A DNA stretch of 34,414 nt from Stutzerimonas azotifigens DSM 17556 (GCF_000425625.1 NZ_KE384424.1:1-34414); one strand, 5' to 3'; positions 7,453-16,451 are shown, numbered from the stretch's first letter. Notes: generated by a model not told the origin, from the sequence alone. Program-made: numbers and translations.

Positions 7453-8087
7453 AGCCGAGCCGACAGTCTGTCGCGCTCTGACGCCGCCGAGGCGTACCAG
7501 CCCCTGTCCGTTACCGTTGCCTTCACGGGCACGTCCCAACTGGACAGGGGTAGCCGGTCGACCTTCTGACACTCGTGGGCCAGCCCCAGCAACGTCGGTT
7601 TGTGCCAATTTTTGCGCATTCTCAGGTAGGCCAGGCTGCGATCGTAGAAGCCACCGCCCATGCCGAGGCGTCCGCCCCGGTCATCGAAGCCCACCAGCGG
7701 CATCAGCACCAGATCGAGCGCCCAGACCGGACGTTGCCGGTCGGGTCGCGGCCGCGGCTCGGCGATACCGAAACGATTGGATGAAAGCCGCTCGTGCGCA
7801 TCGAAGCGCTGGAAGACCATCCGCGTGCGCGGCCAGGCCTTGAGGACCGGCAGATAGACCTGCTTGTGGCGGCGGCGGGCTTCGGCTAGCAGCGGGCGCG
7901 GGTCGATTTCGCCGTCGTTGGGCAGGTACAGCGCGACGTGCCGTGCGCGGCGGAACAGCGGATGCCGGGCCAGTTGGCGACGCAGCGCGAGCGCGGCCTG
8001 GCGTTGCTGACGGGGCGAAAGGGCGCGCCGGCATTGGCGCAACTGGCGTCGCAGCGCCGGGCGGCTGAGGCCTTCGGCTACGATCAT
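7413..8087 (-). CDS. 5-formyltetrahydrofolate cyclo-ligase (YgfA)
   Basis: A 224-residue cytoplasmic enzyme converting 5-formyl-THF plus ATP to 5,10-methenyl-THF. Family landmarks: N-terminal SRPALRRQLRQCRRAL, LYLPNDGEIDPRPLL (about 52-66), DLVLMPLVGFDDRGGRLGMGGGFYDR (about 125-150, the nucleotide/folate loop) and a C-terminal AHECQKVDRLPLSSWDVPVKATVTDRG. About 24 residues follow the usual end of the domain, and this tail overlaps the small convergent ORF. The ATG (8085-8087) lies 10 bp after the 6S RNA 3' end, and the only Shine-Dalgarno-like stretch, GGGGAG, is inside the 6S terminal stem. The 6S-ygfA pairing is a classic gammaproteobacterial arrangement, and both should share a primary transcript. 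Confidence 0.93.
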   Translation of the reverse strand: MIVAEGLSRPALRRQLRQCRRALSPRQQRQAALALRRQLARHPLFRRARHVALYLPNDGEIDPRPLLAEARRRHKQVYLPVLKAWPRTRMVFQRFDAHERLSSNRFGIAEPRPRPDRQRPVWALDLVLMPLVGFDDRGGRLGMGGGFYDRSLAYLRMRKNWHKPTLLGLAHECQKVDRLPLSSWDVPVKATVTDRGWYASAASERDRLSARLQRCGATTGAGSP

Positions 8088-8096
8088 GAGAAGTGG

Positions 8097-8271
8097 CTCC
8101 CCAGCATGCCGCTGCCGGCGTAGGCCCTTGAACCCGAAAGTTCAAGGTGGCGACTGCCGGAGACCTTCAGGCTTTCCGTCAGGCGGACATGCACACCGGT
8201 CCCGCGTGCAGCCTCCATGGTGTTGCGTATCGGGAGAGGGTCATCGCCAGCTGGCGCACATGCCAGGGAGT
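8097..8271 (-). ncRNA. ssrS: 6S RNA
   Basis: 6S RNA mimics an open promoter and sequesters RNA polymerase holoenzyme with the housekeeping sigma factor. On the minus strand the 5' end CTCCCTGGCATG can pair with the 3' end CATGCTGGGGAG, giving the expected long closing stem. Near the 3' end the hairpin CCTTGAAC-TTTCGG-GTTCAAGG-type sequence (about 8128-8147) closely resembles the conserved 3' hairpin of enterobacterial 6S. The length (about 175 nt) and the place between zapA and 5-FCL are exactly as in P. aeruginosa and E. coli relatives. The ends are estimates from the stem and from the -10 box at 8279-8284. Confidence 0.9.
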
Positions 8272-8278
8272 TGCGCGC

Positions 8279-8284
8279 AGTATA
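8279..8284 (-). promoter_or_regulatory. -10 element of the 6S RNA promoter
   Basis: On the minus strand TATACT lies 7-8 bases before the 6S 5' end. The matching -35 region would fall at about 8302-8308, on the zapA stop codon (8306-8308); its sequence there is a poor match to TTGACA. Confidence 0.55.
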
Positions 8285-8305
8285 CCGCAATCGTCCGACC
8301 GTCGA

Positions 8306-8620
8306 TCAGTTGCCGGCCGAGTTCTGATCGGCGGCCAGGGCGCTGTCGACCCGCTCCAGCAGGTTGCGCACCTGGTCGCGCGCGTTGCTGGCTTCGGCGT
8401 CCTGGTGCTGCTGCTTCTGCAGCAGCTCGTGAGCGATGTTGAGCGCGGCCATCACCGCCACGCGGTCCGCGCCGATGACCTTGCCGCTGCTGCGGATGCC
8501 GCGCATCTTGCCGTCGAGGTAGCGCGCGGCGTTTTCCAGATTGCTGCGTTCGGCCGGCGGGCAGGCGATGCAGTATTCCTTGTCCATGATGTGGACGGTG
8601 ACGGTGTCGGGCTGGGTCAT
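8306..8620 (-). CDS. zapA: Cell division protein ZapA
   Basis: A 104-residue cytoplasmic protein that binds FtsZ and promotes Z-ring bundling. The N-terminal beta-rich head is readable as VTVHIMDKEYCIACPPAERSNLENAARYLDGKM, followed by the family sequence RSSGKVIGADRVAVMAALNIAHELL and a C-terminal coiled coil (about 62-95). Its ATG overlaps the stop of the upstream small coiled-coil gene by four bases, so the two are probably translationally coupled. The 6S RNA gene starts about 35 bp after its stop. Confidence 0.94.
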   Translation of the reverse strand: MTQPDTVTVHIMDKEYCIACPPAERSNLENAARYLDGKMRGIRSSGKVIGADRVAVMAALNIAHELLQKQQHQDAEASNARDQVRNLLERVDSALAADQNSAGN

Positions 8621-8826
8621 GTGTCCTGCTCCAGGGCTTTCAGGCGCGAAATCATCGCTTCGACCTTCTGCCGGGCCAATTCGTTCTTTTCGATCAGATG
8701 AGCGCGTTCTTCGCGCCAGGCTCGTTCGTTCGCCAGCAGCAGCCGGTTCTCGGCCTTGAGCTGTTCGATGCGCTGGATCAGCTGGTTCACCTTGCCCGCC
8801 AGCTGGGACAGGTCGGCGTCTTCCAT
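8617..8826 (-). CDS. Small coiled-coil protein (TIGR02449-type, ZapB-like)
   Basis: A 69-residue, almost fully helical protein beginning MEDADLSQLAGKVNQLIQRI, with leucines at heptad spacing through LKAENRLLLANERAWREERAHLIEKNELARQKVEAMISRL. Small proteins of this kind directly upstream of zapA are typical of pseudomonads, and I recall the family name TIGR02449. The shape resembles the division factor ZapB, and coupling to zapA (4-bp overlap) suggests a role in Z-ring assembly; that is an inference. AGGTG lies 8 bases before the ATG at 8826. Confidence 0.85.
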   Translation of the reverse strand: MEDADLSQLAGKVNQLIQRIEQLKAENRLLLANERAWREERAHLIEKNELARQKVEAMISRLKALEQDT

Positions 8827-8949
8827 GGGCTTTTCACCTGATGGCGTCGGGGGCCGCGGCCTGCAGTCGGATGGTCTTGGCTCGCGCGCCGGTGCTAGGA
8901 TACGAAGCCTTCATTCTAGACACTGCGCCCTGCCGGCGCCTAGCCGCCC

Positions 8950-9504
8950 ATGCCGATTCCGAGTTCTCCCTACGTCGCGTTCGCCAGCCTGCTGGCCAGC
9001 AGCGCCCATCCCGTTTCCCCGGCCGAGCTGCACGGCCTGCTGGTCGGTCGCAGCTGCGCCGGCGCCGGCTTCGAGGCCGAGCCCTGGCTGCGGGACGCCA
9101 GCGAGCTGCTCGGCGGCGAGCCCGACGAGCCGGTGCGCCAGGCGCTGATCGGCCTGCAGGACATGGTCAAGGGCGAGCTCGGCGGCGAAGACATGACGCT
9201 GGTGCTGCTGCTGCCGTCCGACGAGGCGCCGGTCGCCGAGCGCGCCCTGGCGCTCGGCCAGTGGTGCCAGGGTTTTCTCGGCGGTTTCGGCGTGGTGGCC
9301 GGCGATCGCGCACTCAGCGACGAGGCCCGCGAGGTGCTGCAGGACCTGGCGGCCATCGCCCAGGTGCAGAGCGCGCTGGAGGAGTCGGAAGACGCCGAGA
9401 GCGACTACATGGAAGTGATGGAATACCTGCGCGTGGCGCCCATGTTGCTGTTCGCCGAATGCGGCAAGGCGCCGGCCGAGGCCCCCAGGCCTTCCCTGCA
9501 CTGA
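8950..9504 (+). CDS. ygfB: YgfB/YecA family protein (UPF0149)
   Basis: A 184-residue helical protein. Family landmarks: [33 protein letters not shown] at the N-terminus, [17 protein letters not shown] in the middle and [24 protein letters not shown] near the C-terminus. In P. aeruginosa the orthologue is reported to act in control of the AmpDh3 amidase and beta-lactam tolerance; whether this holds here is not shown by the sequence. No good Shine-Dalgarno precedes ATG 8950, but homology starts there. It is the first gene of the run ygfB-pepP-ubiH-ubiI (22-bp gap to pepP) and is divergent from the zapA pair. I saw no confident promoter in the 123-bp gap. Confidence 0.9.
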   Translation: MPIPSSPYVAFASLLASSAHPVSPAELHGLLVGRSCAGAGFEAEPWLRDASELLGGEPDEPVRQALIGLQDMVKGELGGEDMTLVLLLPSDEAPVAERALALGQWCQGFLGGFGVVAGDRALSDEAREVLQDLAAIAQVQSALEESEDAESDYMEVMEYLRVAPMLLFAECGKAPAEAPRPSLH

Positions 9505-9526
9505 TCCCTGTACCGAGGAGTACCCC

Positions 9527-10876
<1,350 letters not shown>

Positions 10877-10879
10877 GCC

Positions 10880-12058
10880 GTGGGCGCGCCTTCGATAGCG
10901 ATCGTCGGTGGCGGGCTGGTCGGCGCCAGCCTGGCGCTGGCCCTGCAGGCGGGGGTGCGGCAGCGCGGCTGGCAGGTCGAGCTGATCGAGCCAGTGGCGC
11001 CCGGCAGCGACTACCAGCCGAGCTATGACGCCCGCTCCACGGCGCTGTCGCAGGGCACCCGGCGGATCTACCAGCGGCTCGGCGTGTGGTCGGCGATCGC
11101 CCTGCGCGCCGAACCGATCCTCGACATCCATGTGTCGGACCGCGGGCGCTTCGGCGCGACCCGCCTGAGCGCCGCCGACGAAGGCGTTCCGGCGCTCGGC
11201 TACGTGGTGGAGAACGCCTGGATCGGCCGCTGCCTGTGGGATGCGCTCGACGCCGGCACGGTGCGCCGTCACTGCCCGGCGCGTGTCGCGAGCATCGCTG
11301 TCGCCGAACAGGGCTACCGACTGACGCTCGAGGACGACAGCGTGCTCGAGCCGAGCCTCACGGTGCTGGTCGACGGCGGCCGTTCGGGCCTGCGCGAGCA
11401 GCTCGGAATTCCGGTCCGCGAGCGCCCCTACGGGCAGACCGCGCTGATCGCCAATGTCACGCCGGGCCGGCCGCACCACGGGCTGGCCTTCGAACGCTTC
11501 ACCGACGACGGGCCCATGGCCCTGCTGCCGCTCGCCGAGAACCGCTGCGCGCTGGTCTGGACCCGCCCGGAGGACGACGCGGCGCGGCTGGCCGCGCTCG
11601 ACGAGGCGGCCTTCCTCGCCGAGCTGCAGGACACCTTCGGCTATCGCCTCGGCGGATTCCGCCAGGTCGGTGCGCGGCATCTCTACCCGCTGTCGCTGGT
11701 CGAGGCCGACGAGCAGGTGCGCAGCGGCCTGGTGGTGCTCGGCAACGCCGCGCACAGCCTGCACCCGATCGCCGGGCAGGGCTACAACCTGTCGCTGCGC
11801 GACGCCGACGTACTGGCCGAGGAGCTGCTCGCCGGCGAACGGCCGCCGGGCGAGCTCGCTACCCTGCGGCGCTACCTCGAGCGCCAGCGCTTCGACCAGC
11901 GCCTGACGGTCGGTTTCTCCGACCAGGTGACGCGGCTGTTCGGCGATTCCGGCCCCGGCTCGATCCTGCTGCGCAACCTCGGGCTGGTCGGCCTCGACCT
12001 GCTGCCGCCGGCCAAGCGCTGGTTCGCGCGCCAGGCGATGGGGCTTGGCAGCCGGTGA
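10880..12058 (+). CDS. ubiH: 2-octaprenyl-6-methoxyphenol hydroxylase UbiH
   Basis: A 392-residue FAD-dependent aromatic hydroxylase of the ubiquinone pathway, acting with the membrane-associated Ubi complex. The dinucleotide-binding motif IVGGGLVGASLALAL is at the N-terminus. DARSTALSQGTRRIY and GYVVENAWIGRCLW are family landmarks, and the second FAD motif reads VVLGNAAHSLHPIAGQGYNLSLRDAD. The Asn in GNAAHSLHP where most relatives have Asp is normal for UbiH. The start is GTG 10880, immediately after the pepP stop. The assignment to the C1 hydroxylase rather than its paralogue downstream follows from these motifs and the pepP-ubiH order. Confidence 0.93.
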   Translation: MGAPSIAIVGGGLVGASLALALQAGVRQRGWQVELIEPVAPGSDYQPSYDARSTALSQGTRRIYQRLGVWSAIALRAEPILDIHVSDRGRFGATRLSAADEGVPALGYVVENAWIGRCLWDALDAGTVRRHCPARVASIAVAEQGYRLTLEDDSVLEPSLTVLVDGGRSGLREQLGIPVRERPYGQTALIANVTPGRPHHGLAFERFTDDGPMALLPLAENRCALVWTRPEDDAARLAALDEAAFLAELQDTFGYRLGGFRQVGARHLYPLSLVEADEQVRSGLVVLGNAAHSLHPIAGQGYNLSLRDADVLAEELLAGERPPGELATLRRYLERQRFDQRLTVGFSDQVTRLFGDSGPGSILLRNLGLVGLDLLPPAKRWFARQAMGLGSR

Positions 12059-12093
12059 ACACCCGCGTCGCCGCCAACAACGAAGGAGGGCAC

Positions 12094-13314
12094 ATGGACG
12101 CCGATCTGATCATCGTCGGAGCCGGCATGGTCGGCAGCACGCTGGCCCTGGCGCTGCAGGACAGCGGCCTGGACATCCTGCTGATCGACGCCGGCCCGCT
12201 GGAGGTGCAGCCGTTCGACCGCGAGGGCGCCTTCGAGCCGCGGGTGAGCGCGCTCTCGGCGGCCAGCCAGCGGATACTCGAGCGGGTCGGTGCCTGGCCG
12301 GGGATCGCCGGGCGGCGTGCCTGCGCCTACACCGAGATGGACGTCTGGGACGGCTCGGGGACCGGCGGCGTGCATTTCACCGCGGCTTCGGTGCACGCCG
12401 AGGCGCTCGGCCACATCGTCGAGAACCGCGTGGTGCAGGATGCTCTGCTGGAGGCCCTGCGGCGCGGCACCAGGGTCAGGCTGCAGGGCCGCGCGCGGCT
12501 CGAGCAGGTCCGCCGCGACGGCGAGGCCTGGCATCTGGCGCTGGCCGGCGGCGAGGAACTGCGCGCGCCGCTGCTGGTGGCCGCCGACGGCGCCCAGTCG
12601 CTGGTGCGCCGGCTGACCGGCAGCGAGACCCGCGAATGGGACTACCTGCACCATGCGATCGTCACCAGCGTGCGCTGCGACGCGCCGCACCGGCGCACCG
12701 CCTGGCAGCGCTTCACCGACGACGGCCCGCTGGCATTCCTGCCGCTGGAGCGCGGCGACGACCTGCACTGGTGCTCGATCGTCTGGTCGGTCACCGAGCG
12801 CGAGGCCGAACGCCTGATGGTCTGCGACGACGAGGCCTTTGCCCGGGCGCTCGGGACGGCCTTCGAGCAGCGCCTCGGGGCGGTGCTCGAGGTCGACTCG
12901 CGGCTGTGCATCCCGCTGCGCCAGCGGCATGCCAAGCGCTACGTGCAGCCCGGGCTGGCGCTGATCGGCGATGCCGCGCATACCATCCACCCGCTCGCCG
13001 GTCAGGGGGTGAACCTCGGGCTGCTGGACGCCGCGGTACTGGCCGAGGTGATCCTCGTGGCCCGCGCGCGCGGGCAGGCGCCCGGGGACATCCGCGTGCT
13101 GAGCCGCTTCGAGCGCCGGCGCATGCCGCACAACCTGGCGATGATGGGCGCGATGGAGGGCTTCGAGCGGCTGTTCCAGGCCGACGCGCCGGCCGTGCGT
13201 TGGCTGCGCAACACCGGCCTCAAGGCGGTCGAGTCGGTGCCGGCGATGAAAGCCATGTTCGTGCGCCAGGCACTCGGCCTGACAGGCGACCTGCCGCCGC
13301 TGGCGCGGGCCTGA
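12094..13314 (+). CDS. ubiI: FAD-dependent ubiquinone-pathway hydroxylase UbiI (VisC)
   Basis: A 406-residue paralogue of UbiH, assigned as the C5 hydroxylase of ubiquinone synthesis. FAD motif 1 is MDADLIIVGAGMVGSTLALAL. Middle landmarks are ALGHIVENRVVQDALLEAL and WQRFTDDGPLAFLPL, and FAD motif 2 is ALIGDAAHTIHPLAGQGVNLGLLDA. The start at ATG 12094 is fixed by AAGGAGGG (12083-12090). It follows ubiH by 35 bp and ends the ygfB-pepP-ubiH-ubiI run. UbiI rather than UbiF is preferred because of the neighbourhood and because pseudomonads usually carry Coq7 for the C6 step. Confidence 0.9.
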   Translation: MDADLIIVGAGMVGSTLALALQDSGLDILLIDAGPLEVQPFDREGAFEPRVSALSAASQRILERVGAWPGIAGRRACAYTEMDVWDGSGTGGVHFTAASVHAEALGHIVENRVVQDALLEALRRGTRVRLQGRARLEQVRRDGEAWHLALAGGEELRAPLLVAADGAQSLVRRLTGSETREWDYLHHAIVTSVRCDAPHRRTAWQRFTDDGPLAFLPLERGDDLHWCSIVWSVTEREAERLMVCDDEAFARALGTAFEQRLGAVLEVDSRLCIPLRQRHAKRYVQPGLALIGDAAHTIHPLAGQGVNLGLLDAAVLAEVILVARARGQAPGDIRVLSRFERRRMPHNLAMMGAMEGFERLFQADAPAVRWLRNTGLKAVESVPAMKAMFVRQALGLTGDLPPLARA

Positions 13315-13350
13315 CGCAATGGCCTGTTACCTGTGCGGCGATCCTGCACA

Positions 13351-13381
13351 TTGAGAACGTAAATAGTATTCACTACTATTT
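13351..13381 (+). promoter_or_regulatory. Promoter with overlapping AT-rich palindromic operator for the iron-binding protein gene
   Basis: TTGAGA (13351-13356) and TACTAT (13374-13379) are separated by exactly 17 bp. A perfect inverted repeat, AAATAGTA (13361-13368), 5-base centre, TACTATTT (13374-13381), covers the spacer and the -10 box. Because the downstream gene encodes a ferric-iron binding protein, Fur is the obvious candidate regulator, although the match to the textbook 19-bp Fur box is only partial. Confidence 0.55.
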
Positions 13382-13416
13382 GGCTCCTATTTGCAGACAG
13401 CAGAAGAGGCCGTTCC

Positions 13417-14418
13417 ATGCAGGCAAGCAAAGGAATTCTCGCCGCCCTGGCGCTCGCCACCGTTTCCGGCGCCCTCCAGGCCGCCGACGAAGTGGTGGTG
13501 TACTCCTCGCGCATCGACGAGCTGATCAAGCCGGTGTTCGATGCCTACACCAGGGAGACCGGGGTCCGGGTGAAGTTCATCACCGACAAGGAAGCCCCGT
13601 TGATGGCCCGGATCAAGGCCGAGGGCGAGAACACTCCGGCGGACCTGCTGCTCACCGTCGATGCCGGCAACCTGTGGCAGGCCGAGCAGATGGGCATCCT
13701 GCAGCCGCTGGGCTCGGCGGTGGTGAAGCAGAACATCCCGTCCCAGTACCGCTCCTCCAACGATGCCTGGACCGGCCTGTCGCTGCGCGCGCGGACCATC
13801 GTCTACTCCACCGAGCGGGTCGACCCGGCGGAGCTGAGCACCTACGAGGCGCTGGCCGACGACGAATGGGAAGGCCGCCTGTGCCTGCGTACCAGCAAGA
13901 AGGTCTACAACCAGTCGCTGACCGCCACCCTCATCGAGACCCACGGTGCCGAGAAGACCGAGGAGATCGTCCGCGGCTGGGTCGACAACCTGGCCACCGA
14001 CGTGTTCGCCGACGACAACGCGGTGATCCAGGCGGTGGACGCCGGCCTGTGCGATGTCGGGCTGGTCAACACCTACTACTACGGGCGCCTGCACAAGGCC
14101 GATCCGCAGCTCAAGGCACGCCTGTTCTGGCCGAACCAGCAGGATCGCGGCGTGCACGTGAACCTGTCGGGCATCGGCCTGACCCGCCACGCGCCGCACC
14201 CGGAAGCCGCGCGCCAGCTGGTGGAGTGGATGACCGGCGAGCAGGCGCAGAGCATCTTCGCCGGCACCAACCAGGAATACCCGGCCAATCCGGCCGTGCA
14301 GCCGTCCGAGGAAGTGGCGGCCTGGGGCGAGTTCAAGGCCGACACCATCCCTGTCGAAGTGGCCGGCAAGCGCCAGGCCGAGGCGATCATGCTGATGGAC
14401 CGCGCCGGCTGGCGCTGA
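13417..14418 (+). CDS. Periplasmic ferric-iron binding protein (FbpA/HitA-like)
   Basis: A 333-residue solute-binding protein of an ABC importer. The signal peptide (residues 1-22) ends ALQA before [10 protein letters not shown], the usual mature start of Fe3+-binding proteins. Typical sequence follows: [38 protein letters not shown] and, in the second lobe, [13 protein letters not shown], whose adjacent tyrosines correspond to the iron-coordinating pair of Fbp[11 protein letters not shown] near the C-terminus is also conserved. ATG 13417 follows GAAGAGG. A strong promoter with a palindromic operator lies 40-65 bp upstream. The cognate permease starts 304 bp downstream; no ATPase gene accompanies the pair. 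Confidence 0.92.
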   Translation: MQASKGILAALALATVSGALQAADEVVVYSSRIDELIKPVFDAYTRETGVRVKFITDKEAPLMARIKAEGENTPADLLLTVDAGNLWQAEQMGILQPLGSAVVKQNIPSQYRSSNDAWTGLSLRARTIVYSTERVDPAELSTYEALADDEWEGRLCLRTSKKVYNQSLTATLIETHGAEKTEEIVRGWVDNLATDVFADDNAVIQAVDAGLCDVGLVNTYYYGRLHKADPQLKARLFWPNQQDRGVHVNLSGIGLTRHAPHPEAARQLVEWMTGEQAQSIFAGTNQEYPANPAVQPSEEVAAWGEFKADTIPVEVAGKRQAEAIMLMDRAGWR

Positions 14419-14426
14419 GCCGGCGC
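14402..14426. terminator. Stem-loop spanning the stop of the iron-binding protein gene
   Basis: GCGCCGGCT (14402-14410) and AGCCGGCGC (14418-14426) form a perfect 9-bp stem with a 7-base loop that contains the start of the stop codon. There is no T-run after it, so it may slow decay or trim the transcript rather than end it fully. Confidence 0.4.
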
Positions 14427-14454
14427 GAGACGGGGAACTCGGCGCCTGCCCGGT

Positions 14455-14597
14455 CCTCATCCGGCCCTGCGGGCCACCTTCTCCCGGAGGGAGAAGGGAA
14501 GCGTCCCTGGCGTTGCCTGCGGTTCGGGCCGGCACGATGCCGAGGCCGGTGCCGGACCCATCCCCCTCTCCCTCCGGGAGAGGGCTGGGGTGAGGGG
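14455..14597. repeat. Composite inverted-repeat element of stem-loops
   Basis: The element begins CCTCAT and ends GGGGTGAGG, inverted with respect to each other. Inside are GGCCC/GGGCC (14463-14475), a 9-bp stem CCTTCTCCC-GGA-GGGAGAAGG (14477-14497) and, 66 bp on, a 9-bp stem CCCTCTCCC-TCC-GGGAGAGGG (14564-14584). Sequences of the form CTCTCCC-GGGAGAG flanked by TGAGG are common scattered intergenic repeats in GC-rich proteobacteria. Here two copies face each other, in the manner of a REP doublet (BIME). It lies in the 304-bp gap between the iron-binding protein and the permease and probably helps separate their expression. Confidence 0.65.
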
Positions 14598-14672
14598 CTG
14601 AGCCGCTCAGCCGGTCCTCCTCCGATCGCAGCTGGCGCTGACACGGCCCTGTTTGCCGCTTGTCGCTATACT

Positions 14673-14701
14673 CGACGCCCCCGAGCCGCTCGGGGGCGTC
14701 G
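14673..14701. terminator. 13-bp perfect hairpin just upstream of the iron permease
   Basis: A perfect 13-bp stem (14673-14685 with 14689-14701) and a 3-base CCG loop lie 22 bp before the GTG start of the permease. The following bases (TCATTT) are only weakly T-rich. TATACT (14667-14672), a possible -10, directly precedes the stem, but I find no -35 at normal distance. The stem could be a terminator for readthrough from the binding-protein gene, an attenuator or a 5' stabiliser. Confidence 0.5.
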
Positions 14702-14722
14702 TCATTTCCATCCGAGGCCGTC

Positions 14723-16330
14723 GTGTCCAAACGCATTCAGCGCCGCTGGTATGTCCTGTCCTTCGCCGTCGCGCTGCTGGTGCTGCTGCCGCTGAGCGTG
14801 CTGCTGCTGAGCTGGCACACGGTCGACGGCGAGATCTGGTCGCATCTGTGGCGCACGCAGATTCCCCGTCTGCTGGGCAACACCCTGGTGCTGCTGCTCG
14901 GTGTCGGCGTCGGCGTCACCCTGCTTGGGGTGAGCCTGGCCTGGCTCACCGCGCTCTGCGAATTCCCCGGGCGGCGCTGGCTGGACTGGGCGCTGATGCT
15001 GCCCTTCGCCATACCCGCCTACGTGCTCGCGTTCGTCTTCATCGGCCTGCTGGACTTCGCCGGCCCGGTGCAGACGCTGGCGCGCGAATGGTTCGGCGGC
15101 GTGCGCTTTCCGCGGGTGCGCTCCACCGGCGGGGTGATCCTGGTGCTCGTGCTGGTGTTCTATCCCTACGTCTACCTGCTCGCGCGCTCGGCCTTCATCG
15201 CCCAAGGCAAGGGCCTGATGGAGGCGGCGCGAGGGCTCGGCCAGACGCCCTGGCAGGCGTTCTGGTGGGTGGCGCTGCCGATGGCACGCCCGGCGATCGG
15301 CGCCGGTCTGGCGCTGGCGCTGATGGAGACGCTGGCGGATTTCGGCGCGGTGTCGGTGTTCAACTTCGACACCTTCACCACCGCCATCTACAAGACCTGG
15401 TACGGCTTCTTCAGCCTGACCAGCGCCACCCAGCTGGCGAGCCTGCTGCTGCTGGCGGTGATGCTGGTGCTCTACGGCGAACGCCGCGCGCGCGGGGTGG
15501 CGCGGCCGTCCAACGAGCGGCGGCGTACCGCCGCGCTCTACCACCTGCGCGGCTGGCGGGCGCTGGCGGCGAGCGGCTGGTGCACGCTGGTGTTCGCCTG
15601 CGCCTTCGTGGTGCCGGTGGCGCAACTGCTCGTCTGGCTCTGGCAGCGCGGACGCTTCGACTTCGACGAGCGCTACCTCGGCCTGATCCTGCACAGCCTG
15701 ACGCTCGGTGGGCTCGCCGCCCTGGCCGCCGTGGCGGTGGCGCTGACGCTGGCCTTCGCCCGCCGCCAGGCGCCGGTGCGCCCGGTGCGCGCGGCGGTCG
15801 GGCTGGCCAACCTCGGCTACGCCCTGCCCGGGTCGGTGCTGGCGGTGTCGATCATGCTCGCCTTCAGCTACCTCGACCGGCACCTGGTGATCCCGCTGTC
15901 GGGTTGGCTGGGCATGGGCGGCAAGCCGCTGCTGCTCGGCAGCCTCGGCGCCCTGCTGCTGGCCTACCTGGTCCGCTTCCTGGCGGTTGCCTACGGGCCG
16001 CTGGAGAGCAGCCTGGCACGCATCCGCCCGTCGCTGCCGGAGGCCTCGCGCAGCCTCGGGGTCGGCGGGCCTCAATTGTTTCTGCGCGTGTACCTGCCGC
16101 TGCTGCTGCCGGGCACCCTCAGCGCCGTGCTGCTGGTGTTCGTCGACGTGCTCAAGGAGATGCCGGCGACGTTGCTGATGCGCCCGTTCGGCTGGGACAC
16201 CCTGGCGGTGCGCGTGTTCGAGATGACCAGCGAGGGCGAATGGGCGCGCGCGGCGCTGCCGGCGCTGACGCTGGTGCTGGTCGGGCTGCTGCCGGTGATC
16301 CTGCTGATCCGCCGTTCCGCCCGCGGCTGA
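14723..16330 (+). CDS. Iron(III) ABC transporter permease, fused double domain (FbpB-like)
   Basis: A 535-residue inner-membrane protein with about twelve hydrophobic segments, built as two tandem binding-protein-dependent permease domains (about 50-270 and 320-530). Each has its EAA loop that contacts the ATPase: [26 protein letters not shown] in the first and [25 protein letters not shown] in the second. This two-in-one layout is typical of FbpB/SfuB. The start is GTG 14723 (VSKRIQRRW) with GAGG at 14714-14717; an in-frame ATG at 14660 lies upstream of the hairpin and is unlikely. It works with the iron-binding protein upstream. The ATPase must be encoded elsewhere. Confidence 0.93.
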   Translation: MSKRIQRRWYVLSFAVALLVLLPLSVLLLSWHTVDGEIWSHLWRTQIPRLLGNTLVLLLGVGVGVTLLGVSLAWLTALCEFPGRRWLDWALMLPFAIPAYVLAFVFIGLLDFAGPVQTLAREWFGGVRFPRVRSTGGVILVLVLVFYPYVYLLARSAFIAQGKGLMEAARGLGQTPWQAFWWVALPMARPAIGAGLALALMETLADFGAVSVFNFDTFTTAIYKTWYGFFSLTSATQLASLLLLAVMLVLYGERRARGVARPSNERRRTAALYHLRGWRALAASGWCTLVFACAFVVPVAQLLVWLWQRGRFDFDERYLGLILHSLTLGGLAALAAVAVALTLAFARRQAPVRPVRAAVGLANLGYALPGSVLAVSIMLAFSYLDRHLVIPLSGWLGMGGKPLLLGSLGALLLAYLVRFLAVAYGPLESSLARIRPSLPEASRSLGVGGPQLFLRVYLPLLLPGTLSAVLLVFVDVLKEMPATLLMRPFGWDTLAVRVFEMTSEGEWARAALPALTLVLVGLLPVILLIRRSARG

Positions 16331-16344
16331 GCGCCGTTCGCGCC

Positions 16345-16373
16345 GTGACCTTATCCGGGCGCGCCGCTACAAT
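16345..16373 (+). promoter_or_regulatory. Candidate sigma-70 promoter for gcvT
   Basis: GTGACC (16345-16350) and TACAAT (16368-16373) are separated by 17 bp, 79 bp before the gcvT ATG. Confidence 0.5.
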
Positions 16374-16390
16374 GCGCGCCATTCGACGGG

Positions 16391-16410
16391 GGCCGGCACG
16401 GGTGCCGGCC
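16391..16410 (+). promoter_or_regulatory. Hairpin in the gcvT leader
   Basis: GGCCGGCA (16391-16398), CGGG loop, TGCCGGCC (16403-16410): a perfect 8-bp stem in the short leader of the gcv operon. The leader (about 70 nt) is too short for a tandem glycine riboswitch and shows no such motif. The function of the hairpin is unknown. Confidence 0.4.
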
Positions 16411-16451
16411 GCCTCAGCTGTCGCTTCGGCGTCTGCCCGGAAGGAGATCCC

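Noticed and set aside
7290..7481. 63-codon frame overlapping the 43-residue membrane ORF in another frame
   Set aside because: It has no ribosome site and no membrane or family signature. The ATG at 7321 with AGGGGGAGG upstream is clearly better.
16331..16451. Glycine riboswitch upstream of gcvT
   Set aside because: The leader is too short and shows no tandem aptamer pattern.
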